A DNA stretch of 64,000 bases from Kingella potus. Its GTDB lineage: Bacteria > Pseudomonadota > Gammaproteobacteria > Burkholderiales > Neisseriaceae. The notes under the pieces are model-generated. The model ran no database searches. It was not told the origin of the DNA and was given only the letters and a program-made list of their open reading frames with translations. The stretch lies in the NCBI RefSeq assembly GCF_900451175.1, contig NZ_UGJJ01000001.1:868001-932000 (forward strand), given 5' to 3'. Each line of letters starts with the position of its first letter. The stretch's first letter is position 1. This document shows, piece after piece, positions 42,048 to 48,699 of this stretch. The position numbers and the translations under genes are program-made.

Positions 42048-43373
42048 ATGAACAAGAAAACCCTCATCGCCGGCGCAGCCGGCATCGCACTCGCCGGCAT
42101 GGTCGGCGGCAATATCGCCGCAGACAAAAAGCTGGAAAGCGCGTATCAAAACAGCTTCAACGTGCAAGACAAACGCTTCAAAGCCAACGTATCCGCATTC
42201 AATATGGGCGCGATGTCGGGCAGCGCGAAATGGACGGGCGAACTGACCGCCGATTTGTGCAGTCCCGAAACCAAATACAGCTTCCGCAGCGAAGACACCA
42301 TCAAACGCGGCTTGGGCGGCTACAACGTCGTTTCCAAAATCTACGTCAAAAACCCCGACAGCGGGCAGGAAACCTATCTTTTCGACATCAACAGCCGCAC
42401 CACATGGGGCGGCAGCATCAACAGCGAAATCGTTGTTCCCGCCAACAGCATCAGCGAAAAACAAAGCACCTTTGCATGGGAGCAGGCCACCGCCGCATTC
42501 ACGCTCAAAAAAGAGCAAGACGGTATGCACATCAGCGACATCAAAGTCCGAATCCCCGCCATCACACTCAAAGACCCGAAATTTAACCTTGCGTTAAAAA
42601 ACATCAGCTACCACGCCGATACGATTTCGTTTTCCGGCATAGCCGCAGGCAAAACCGGCGGCAAAGTGGAATCCCTTACCTTTGCCGAAACAAAAAGCAA
42701 GCCTTTCGAGATCAGCCTGAACAATCTGGAAAGCGAGGCCGAAGTCGCAGTGAAAGGCGGCAAGCTGCTTTACACCACCAGCAGCAAATTGGACAACGTG
42801 AGCTTTCAAGGTAATAAGCTGGAACAAATCCGCTACAACCTGAGCGTTAAAGACGTGGATGCCCAACCCTTTGAAAAGCTGTCAAGCGTATTGAAAGAAG
42901 CCGGCCAACGCTGCGTGCCGTACAGTGAAAACGCCAACGCCATGGAAGAATTTGCCAAAGCCCTGATGCAAACAGGCGGCACGATCGAATCCAAAGACAA
43001 CCAAATCCTGTTCAACGGCAGCAAGGCAAGTGCGCAATGGGAAGCCGTCATCCCGCCCAATGTGCTGCAAGGAAACATGACCGGCGAACAAATCCAAGAG
43101 CTGGTCAAACAAGCCAAAAGCCAAGGCGAAGTCCGCATAGACAAGCAGTTTGTCCGCGAAAGCTACAAAGCCCTGGCCGGTGTAACGGGTACGCCCGCAG
43201 ACGCAGGCAAAATCGAGCAAGGCGTGCAGGAGTTTGAAACAAGCATTTTGAAAATCAACGAGAGCGAATGGAAAGACACGGTGCAGGCCAAGATAGACGG
43301 CGGCCAGTGGGTACTGACCCTGAACAAAGAAGCAGGCAAACTGCCCGCCGCTTTGGACAAAGCCGCGCCGTAG
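42048..43373 (+). CDS. DUF945 (YdgA-like) family protein
   Basis: 441 residues. N-terminal signal anchor (NKKTLIAGAAGIALAGMVGGNIAADK) and a long beta-rich periplasmic region typical of DUF945: AKWTGELTADLC, SRTTWGGSINSEIVVP, LKNISYHADTISFSGIAAGKTGGKVESL. The C-terminal part is helical with Gln/Lys-rich segments. Function unknown; relatives sit in the inner membrane facing the periplasm. ATG 42048 follows AAGGAAACCGTT. Confidence 0.75.
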   Translation: MNKKTLIAGAAGIALAGMVGGNIAADKKLESAYQNSFNVQDKRFKANVSAFNMGAMSGSAKWTGELTADLCSPETKYSFRSEDTIKRGLGGYNVVSKIYVKNPDSGQETYLFDINSRTTWGGSINSEIVVPANSISEKQSTFAWEQATAAFTLKKEQDGMHISDIKVRIPAITLKDPKFNLALKNISYHADTISFSGIAAGKTGGKVESLTFAETKSKPFEISLNNLESEAEVAVKGGKLLYTTSSKLDNVSFQGNKLEQIRYNLSVKDVDAQPFEKLSSVLKEAGQRCVPYSENANAMEEFAKALMQTGGTIESKDNQILFNGSKASAQWEAVIPPNVLQGNMTGEQIQELVKQAKSQGEVRIDKQFVRESYKALAGVTGTPADAGKIEQGVQEFETSILKINESEWKDTVQAKIDGGQWVLTLNKEAGKLPAALDKAAP

Positions 43374-43409
43374 CGGAGCGGTTGCGCCGTAGTTATGCAC
43401 GGCATAGCA

Positions 43410-43442
43410 AGGCCGTCTGAAAACCGTATTTTCAGACGGCCT
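43410..43442 (+). terminator. DUS hairpin after the DUF945 gene
   Basis: AAGGCCGTCTGAAAA and complement with a 5-nt loop. A REP-like pair (43496-43559) and a second DUS pair near the anti-sigma stop follow. Confidence 0.5.
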
Positions 43443-43630
43443 CTTTGTTTATAGTGAACCAATCAGTAGCATCCGTCCCGTTACATAAGCAGAATGTACC
43501 GCCAAGCGGCGTACACCTTCTTGGCCTAAGGTAGGGTGTGCCGCGTAGCGACGCACGCGTTCCCCGCCGCAGCGCGACAGGCCGTCTGAAAACGGGTTTT
43601 AACTTCGTTGAAACTGGTTTTCAGACGGCC

Positions 43631-43801
43631 TCACGGCTCGAATTTCTTCACCATCTGCTGCACGCGGGCGATTTGGCGGGCGTATTCGCGGCATTGTGGG
43701 CAGAGTGCCAGATGCAGGCGCAGGGTGAGCTGTTCGGGGAGGGTGAGGGGGCGGTCGGCCTGTCGTGAAATCAGGGCGGTGGCTTTGCGGCATTTTTTCA
43801 C
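43631..43801 (-). CDS. Minimal zinc-binding anti-sigma factor (zf-HC2)
   Basis: 56 residues from a GTG start whose TG overlaps the sigma-factor stop (GTGA). The zinc anti-sigma motif H-x3-C-x2-C is present as HLALCPQC (His30, Cys34, Cys37), with an upstream Cys4. No membrane helix, so a soluble, possibly redox-sensitive anti-sigma like meningococcal MseR. Last gene of the operon. A longer in-frame ATG at 43846 would overlap the sigma gene by 49 nt and is less likely. Confidence 0.82.
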   Translation of the reverse strand: MKKCRKATALISRQADRPLTLPEQLTLRLHLALCPQCREYARQIARVQQMVKKFEP

Positions 43802-44379
43802 GGCTGTTCCTGTTCTTGGTGGTTGAACCATTTGGTTTGCAGACATTGGCGCAGGGCTTCGCGGGCGCGGTGCATGATGGTGTAGTAGTTGGCGGCGGTG
43901 ATGCCGCAGCAGGCTTGGATTTCGGCGGCTTCCCAGTCCATGACTTCGCGCAGCATGAAGACGCGGGCGGTGTTTTCGGGCAGGTTGTACAGGCAGGCTT
44001 GGAACACGGCTTGGAATTGGCGGTTTTCAAGGTCTTGCTCGGGGGTGGCGGGGATGGCGTCGGGCAGCCAGTGGCCGTCGGCTTGGAACTGGCTTTCGTA
44101 GAGTTCGTCCAGCGTCAGCTCGGCGGGGGTTTCGGCGAAAAGTGTGTTGTGGCGTTGTTTGCGGCGCAGGTGGTCGGTGATTTTGTTTTTTAAGATGGCA
44201 AAGAGCCATGTTTTCAGGCTGGCTTCGCCCGCGTATTGGTCGCGGTGGCGGACGGCGGCGAGCAGGGTTTCCTGTGTCAGGTCTTCGGCGATGGTGTCGT
44301 CGCCGGTCTGGATACGGGCGAAGCGCAGCAGGTGGGGGTGCAGTTCGGCTAGGGCGGCATCGTCCCATGCGGCGGTCAT
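43798..44379 (-). CDS. rpoE: ECF-type RNA polymerase sigma factor
   Basis: 193 residues. Sigma region 2: LHPHLLRFARIQTGDDTIAEDLTQETLLAAV...SLKTWLFAILKNKITDHLRRK. Region 4: LPENTARVFMLREVMDWEAAEIQACCGITAANYYTIMHRAREALRQCL. Its ATG overlaps the stop of the DUF2063 gene (ATGA), so the two are translationally coupled. It corresponds to the neisserial sigma-E unit and probably drives its own operon. Confidence 0.93.
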   Translation of the reverse strand: MTAAWDDAALAELHPHLLRFARIQTGDDTIAEDLTQETLLAAVRHRDQYAGEASLKTWLFAILKNKITDHLRRKQRHNTLFAETPAELTLDELYESQFQADGHWLPDAIPATPEQDLENRQFQAVFQACLYNLPENTARVFMLREVMDWEAAEIQACCGITAANYYTIMHRAREALRQCLQTKWFNHQEQEQP

Positions 44380-45113
44380 GGCTGGCTACCGTTTTGGGGC
44401 AGGAGGATGTCTTCGTCTATCCATTGCTGCCAGCGGTCGGTGATTTGGTGCTGCCATTGCTCTGCCGGCGTTTGGGTAACTTCGGCAAGGGTGCGGCAGA
44501 TTTGCGCTTGCGAAAGGGGGCTTTCGGCGGCGGCTTGCAGCAGGATTTTGTCCACGGCATCAATGGGGCGGCTGTACACGCTGCCGCTGCTGTCCTGCCA
44601 TACGAGCACGGAAACGGCTTCGCTTTGCGGGTCTGGCTCATCGGCGCATACGTCAAAGGGGTAGTCGCCGAGCTGGGCGGTGTGGGACAGGGCAAAGGGG
44701 GTGTCTTCGTCCCATTCGAAGCTGAATGCCAGCGGGGCGGGGGCGGTTTCGGCTAGGAGCTGGCTGTGCTCGAAGCGCATGAGCTGCAAGGTGCTTTCAG
44801 GCAGCCTGAAACCTGTATCGGGCTGGTTTGCGCCGCTTTGGCAGAAGTCTAAAAATTCGCCGGGGATGTCTTGGAAATAGGGGGAATGGGCGCGGCCGTG
44901 GCGCAGGAAGGCTTCTTTGGCGGCCGCCCATTGTTCTGCTGCCGTGTGGGCGGCGGCTTGGGGGTAGCAGCGTTCGATGAAGCTGTTGATGTTGTTGCGC
45001 ACGAGGCGGGTGTACACGGCAAGGCGTTCGGGGGGCAGTCCGTCTGCGTGTCCCTGCCGCACGGCGCGGGCCAGTATTTCTTGAAATTCGGCGGTGGGGG
45101 TTTCAGGCTGCAT
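44376..45113 (-). CDS. bufC: DUF2063 protein, partner of the MNIO enzyme (BufC/HvfC-like)
   Basis: 245 residues. The N-terminal DUF2063 domain is seen as FQEILARAVRQGHADGLPPERLAVYTRLVRNNINSFIERCYP. In bufferin systems this protein binds the precursor leader and the MNIO enzyme. The C-terminal half (about 170-245) is a separate winged-helix-like region. Start 45113 (MQPETPTAEF) overlaps the DUF692 stop by 11 nt. A back-to-back second-dialect DUS (about 44798-44812) lies inside the gene. Confidence 0.88.
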   Translation of the reverse strand: MQPETPTAEFQEILARAVRQGHADGLPPERLAVYTRLVRNNINSFIERCYPQAAAHTAAEQWAAAKEAFLRHGRAHSPYFQDIPGEFLDFCQSGANQPDTGFRLPESTLQLMRFEHSQLLAETAPAPLAFSFEWDEDTPFALSHTAQLGDYPFDVCADEPDPQSEAVSVLVWQDSSGSVYSRPIDAVDKILLQAAAESPLSQAQICRTLAEVTQTPAEQWQHQITDRWQQWIDEDILLPQNGSQP

Positions 45114-45957
45114 AGACTTGTTGCTCCTCGATGGCGGCGGCTTGGATGTCGGCGATGGTTTGTACTTCAGCTTCCAGCTCGGCAAAGGCGGGGAAGTTGA
45201 AATCGCGTTCCAGCAGGGTGGGCGGAATGTGTGCCATGCGGCTGTATGCGGCGGCAAGCAGGTCCCATACGTTGTCTTTGACGGGCGCGCCGTGGGTGTC
45301 AATCAGGATTTGCGGGTTTTCGTCGTCGTGGCCGGCGATGTGGATGTAGTCCACGCGCGCCATGTCCACGGTGTCCAGAAATTCCATCGGCGGCAGCAGC
45401 CCGTGGTTGACGCTGTTCACATAGATGTTGTTGATGTCCAGATGGATGCCGCAGTCTGCTTCGCGGGCAACGGCGTTGAGAAACTGGGCTTCGTTCATTT
45501 CTGCCAAGGGCGGATGGAGGTAATAGGAGGTGTTTTCTATGGAGATGCGGCAGCCGAGAAAGTCCTGCACTTGGCGGATGCGTTCGGCGGTGTGGCGGAT
45601 GCTGTCGGCGGTGAAGGGCAGCGGCAGCAGGTCGTAAAGGTGGCCGCCGAGGTCTTGGCAGTAGCTGAGGTGGTCGGAAAAGAAGGTGCAGCCGTATTGG
45701 CGCATCATGCTTTTGATACCGGCGAGCAGTTCCATATCCAGCGGTGCAAGCCCGCCTAGGGAAAGGGACAGCCCGTGCAGCGCGAGCGGCAGGCGTTCCA
45801 CGGCTTCGTCAAAGCGGCGGCGGGCGGCTCCGCCCATTTTTATCCAGTTTTCGGGCGCGGCTTCGATGAAATCGATGGGGCTTTCGGGGGAAAGGTTGGT
45901 GAAGTGGTCGGCCAAATCGCGGCGGTAGCCGAGCCCTGCGCCGTGTAGTGCGTTCAT
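45103..45957 (-). CDS. bufB: DUF692 multinuclear iron oxidase (MNIO; BufB/HvfB-like)
   Basis: 284 residues, TIM-barrel MNIO enzyme that oxidatively modifies cysteines of the precursor. Visible ligand motifs: GAGLGYR (6-12), IEAAPENW (31-38), HGLSLSLG (61-68), SDHLSY (94-99), ENTSYYL (141-147), HLDINNIYVNSVNHG (172-186), HIAGH (206-210), DTHG (220-223) and LLERD (248-252). Relatives convert the Cys of EGKCG motifs to a copper-binding heterocycle. The matching precursor lies just upstream. Confidence 0.93.
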   Translation of the reverse strand: MNALHGAGLGYRRDLADHFTNLSPESPIDFIEAAPENWIKMGGAARRRFDEAVERLPLALHGLSLSLGGLAPLDMELLAGIKSMMRQYGCTFFSDHLSYCQDLGGHLYDLLPLPFTADSIRHTAERIRQVQDFLGCRISIENTSYYLHPPLAEMNEAQFLNAVAREADCGIHLDINNIYVNSVNHGLLPPMEFLDTVDMARVDYIHIAGHDDENPQILIDTHGAPVKDNVWDLLAAAYSRMAHIPPTLLERDFNFPAFAELEAEVQTIADIQAAAIEEQQVYAA

Positions 45958-46017
45958 ATCGGATTCCTTTGTATTTGTATTGGTATGGTCGGCGTTTTCA
46001 GACGGCCTTTTTGTTAT

Positions 46018-46082
46018 ACGGGGGCTTGGGGGGTTTCAGGCTGCCCTAACTGCCCCAAACGGCAGAGGCAGCCTGAAAACGG
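46018..46082. repeat. Second-dialect DUS pair between precursor and MNIO genes
   Basis: TTTCAGGCTGCC (about 46034) and AGGCAGCCTGAAAA (about 46066) face each other around 20 nt, next to one AG-dialect copy (about 45996-46008). They sit in the 141-bp precursor-bufB gap and could form a processing or attenuation hairpin that sets precursor/enzyme ratio. Confidence 0.5.
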
Positions 46083-46098
46083 GTTCAGCAGGATGCGT

Positions 46099-46398
46099 TT
46101 AGTGGGAACCGCATTTGCCTTCGCCACATTTGCCTTCGGCAGCTTTGGTTTTGGCCGCTTTGCCGGTGGCACCGCATTTGCCTTCGCCGCATTTGCCTTC
46201 GCCGGCTTTGGTTTTGGCTGCTTTGCCGGTGGCGCCGCATTTGCCTTCACCGCATTTGCCTTCGGCAGATTTGGTGTGGGTTTGGGTTTTCACGGTTTTA
46301 CCGGCAGCCATGTCTTTTTGTGCAGGTGCTGCGCAGGCAGCTTGTGTACCCAATGCCAACAGTGCGCCGGCCAATGCGATTGCAGAAGATTTTTTCAT
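46099..46398 (-). CDS. bufA: Bufferin-type RiPP precursor with six EGKCG motifs
   Basis: 99 residues. Signal peptide MKKSSAIALAGALLALGTQA (cleavage near ACA/APA), a short basic linker (27-45), then three 21-residue repeats, each with a doubled EGKCG (46-55, 67-76, 88-97), joined by ATGKAAKTKA. Cysteines in EGKCG are the known MNIO modification targets in BufA/HvfA peptides, giving copper-binding groups. The product is probably periplasmic or exported and protects against or sequesters copper. TGGAGTAAAAACT precedes the ATG. Confidence 0.9.
   Translation of the reverse strand: MKKSSAIALAGALLALGTQAACAAPAQKDMAAGKTVKTQTHTKSAEGKCGEGKCGATGKAAKTKAGEGKCGEGKCGATGKAAKTKAAEGKCGEGKCGSH
46108..46263 (-). 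repeat. 63-bp in-gene tandem repeats of the bufferin core
   Basis: Two full 63-bp units and a truncated third encode the paired EGKCG blocks and linkers. Copies differ at only a few bases, so motif number could change by slippage or recombination. Confidence 0.8.
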
Positions 46399-46477
46399 AG
46401 TTTTTACTCCATGTAGTAGTTGATTAAAAAGAATACGGAGCCTGAAAAACGCCCGGCTCCGTTAGGGCGTAAAACTT

Positions 46478-46966
46478 TTATTTGTTGCGATGGCGGCATT
46501 GGCTGCGGTGGCGTTGCCACAGGTTGTCCAGCGACAGCGCACCTGCGCCTTGTCCAATCAGCGGCAGCAGCATCACGATATAGATGAGTGCCAGCTTGTA
46601 GCCGCCCTGCCCCACGTTGTAGCCGTTGCCCGCGTGGACGGCATACCACGCCACGGCGGTCAGCGCGGTCAGCGCAAGGGCGGAAAAGCGGGTAAACAGC
46701 CCCAGCACCAGCAACACGGGAAACACCAGCTCGGAACACATCGCCATATTCCAGTTCAATTCGGGCGGCAGTTGCGAGAAAGGAAAAGGAAATTCGGACT
46801 GGATGTCGGCAAACCAGTTGCTGCCGTTGAATTTTTCCCAGCCTGCTTCAAAAAACTCGTAAGCAAGCAGCAGGCGGAGACCGAGCAGCCCGACGGCTTG
46901 TCCGATAACGGTGTATTGGTCTGCATTTTTTGTATCAGCGTTTTTTAGAATAGAAGTAGGGTTCAT
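46478..46966 (-). CDS. DoxX-family membrane protein of the bufferin operon
   Basis: 162 residues, four predicted helices. DoxX pattern: GLLGLRLLLAYEFFEAGWEKFNGSNWFAD, ELVFPVLLVLGLFTRFSALAL and YKLALIYIVMLLPLIGQGAGALSLD. DoxX proteins are common companions of bufferin genes; their role is not established, perhaps redox support for maturation. First gene of the operon. Start 46966 (MNPTSILKNADTKN) follows AAGAAAGACAGTT. Confidence 0.85.
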   Translation of the reverse strand: MNPTSILKNADTKNADQYTVIGQAVGLLGLRLLLAYEFFEAGWEKFNGSNWFADIQSEFPFPFSQLPPELNWNMAMCSELVFPVLLVLGLFTRFSALALTALTAVAWYAVHAGNGYNVGQGGYKLALIYIVMLLPLIGQGAGALSLDNLWQRHRSQCRHRNK

Positions 46967-47005
46967 AACTGTCTTTCTTGTGTAATGATTTTCTTCATGC
47001 CCCAG

Positions 47006-47033
47006 TAGACGGATGCCGCCGCATTTTCTTACG
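47006..47033 (-). promoter_or_regulatory. Candidate ECF promoter of the bufferin/sigma operon
   Basis: On the minus strand CGTAAG (47028-47033), a 16-nt spacer, and CGTCTA (47006-47011), about 40 bases before the DoxX start. A GTAA-type -35 with a CGTC-type -10 is common for ECF sigma factors and would make the operon autoregulated. Inference by pattern only. Confidence 0.45.
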
Positions 47034-47044
47034 CCCGATGGCAA

Positions 47045-47502
47045 AAAATTTTGTTATCTGTTGTTTTAACTAGAAATTTTCTTTTAATTTTTTTGTTTTA
47101 CGGTTTTCAGCCTTGCGGGGCGGCTGCCGTTTAATTCAACTGGCAAAGCGGATTTTTCGGCAGACTGCTGCGGCTAGGTCGAATTTATTGCGGAGCGGGA
47201 CGGGTTTGGCGGAGGGTATTCGGGTTTTCCTATCGCAGAGGCCGTCTGAAAGTGCGCACCACCCCATGCGGGCTGTACTTGTTTTTGCATGGCAACTACA
47301 TATTTTTATATTTTTCCAGATAGGCGGTATGAAAATTCGACGGGCGGAGTTGTGTGAACATACTTATCGAAAATCTGTAACAATTTCACATTTTTAAGTC
47401 CGAATTCATGTACAAGGCAAAACATTTTGTCTAGAATTAACCTTATCGGGTATTTTGGATTGCCCGAATTTGGCCTAAACGTTTTATAGAAAGATAGACA
47501 AT
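47045..47502. other. Intergenic region between the divergent bufferin and lipoprotein units
   Basis: No gene seen. AT-rich at both ends, with one single AG-DUS copy near 47240. The last 100 bases probably hold the lipoprotein promoter; TAGAAT at 47432-47437 is the best -10, without a well-spaced -35. Confidence 0.6.
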
Positions 47503-48616
47503 ATGAAAAAACCGATTCTGACAGCCCTAGCTTCCGCCACAATGCTCGCTCTCGCCGCTTGCGGGGGGGGGGGGGGGTAGCGACGACAGCGCTACGCCCT
47601 CTGTAAGCCCTACACCGAGCACGCCGAGCAAACCGGCTACGCCTTCTACTCCGTCCAAACCGAGCACGCCGAGCAAACCGGCCACGCCTTCTACTCCGTC
47701 CAAACCGACAACGCCGAGCAAACCGGCCACGCCTTCTACTCCGTCCAAACCGACAACGCCGAGCAAACCGGCTACGCCCTCTACTCCGTCCAAACCGAGC
47801 ACGCCGAGCAAACCCGCTACGCCTTCTACTCCGTCCAAACCGAGCACGCCGAGCAAACCCGCTACGCCTTCTACTCCGTCCAAACCGAGTACGCCGAGCA
47901 AACCCGCTACGCCTTCTACTCCGTCCAAACCGACGACGCCGAGCAAACCGGTCACGCCCTCTAAACCCGCTACGCCGTCTGCGTCTGTCGGAGGTACGGC
48001 TTATCACGCTACCCAAGACGATATGGCTGCCGCACAGAATGCCAAGATTGGCGGCGATAGAAACTCTGTGATTACCGTGAACGGCCATAAGATTACTGTT
48101 GCACGCCCCGGTGTTACCACAGGTTCGTTTTTATCGACCAATAAAGACGGCATGTATACCATCGCCAACGGCGACGGCAGCAATCTGAGTTATGTACGGT
48201 TTGGTTCACAAACCGATTTTAATACGGTAAGCGATCACTATGTGTTTGCATTGGGCAGTCTGACACCGACCAGCGGAAGCAATGCCGTACCGGCTTCAGG
48301 CAAGGCTACTTACAGCGGCTTGGCTGCTTTCGGATACGATAATCTGACCTTTGGTACAGGTGCTTCGGAGTTTACTGTCGATTTCGGCAAAAAAACCATT
48401 AACGGCTCTGTCAGCTCCGGTGGGGGAACATTTACTGTTCCCCTGTCCGGCACAATTAGTGGCAATTCGTTCAGCGGTGTGAAAAACAACGTAAGCATGA
48501 AAGGCAATTTCTACGGCCCCAAAGCTGCCGAATTGGCCGGCGTGTATAAAGGCGAAGCGACCCTTAATAATCCTTTAACTCCCGTTATGGGTTCGTTTGG
48601 CGCGAAAAAACAGTAA
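47503..48616 (+). CDS. Phase-variable Slam-dependent surface lipoprotein (OFF as read)
   Basis: Starts MKKPILTALASATMLALAAC, a lipobox signal with Cys20, followed by 15 Gs and a TAG in frame, so this copy encodes only 25 residues. Loss of one G (or gain of two) opens a frame to 48616 of about 370 residues: a Gly run, a Pro/Ser/Thr/Lys spacer (TPSTPSKPSTPSKPA repeats), and a C-terminal beta-barrel domain (about 170-370) like those of TbpB/HpuA/fHbp (ASGKATYSGLAAFGYDN, KGNFYGPKAAELAG, ending GSFGAKKQ). The slam gene follows directly. Ligand unknown. Confidence 0.85.
47563..47577 (+). repeat. Poly-G phase-variation tract (15 G)
   Basis: Fifteen consecutive Gs directly after the lipobox Cys codon, inside the coding sequence. 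Frame needs 14 (or 11, 17) Gs for full-length protein. Confidence 0.9.
47639..47953 (+). repeat. Seven 45-bp coding tandem repeats
   Basis: Seven units of 45 bp, each beginning ACGCC and encoding TPSTPSKP(S/T)TPSKP(A/V), with few synonymous or conservative differences. Partial units flank both ends. They encode the stalk between lipid anchor and barrel. Confidence 0.92.
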
Positions 48617-48629
48617 GCCGCGCGTATCT

Positions 48630-48660
48630 GCCCGTCCGACTTTTGCCGGACGGGCTTTTT
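48630..48660 (+). terminator. Terminator between lipoprotein and slam
   Basis: GCCCGTCCG, loop ACTTTTGC, CGGACGGGC, TTTTT, 13 nt after the lipoprotein stop and 40 nt before the slam start. No DUS. It may be partial, lowering slam expression relative to its cargo. Confidence 0.75.
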
Positions 48661-48699
48661 GTCCCCGTTTCAAACGACCTTTTCAGGCCAAATCACACC

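Noticed and set aside
47503..47580. The 25-codon lipoprotein peptide as a separate small gene, or the downstream part as a dead pseudogene
   Set aside because: The stop directly follows a 15-G slippage tract and the whole downstream frame is intact, which is the pattern of reversible phase variation.
47527..47955. A 142-codon repetitive minus-strand frame opposite the lipoprotein repeats
   Set aside because: Any 45-bp repeat gives open repetitive frames on both strands; the plus frame has a lipobox, barrel domain and Slam neighbour.
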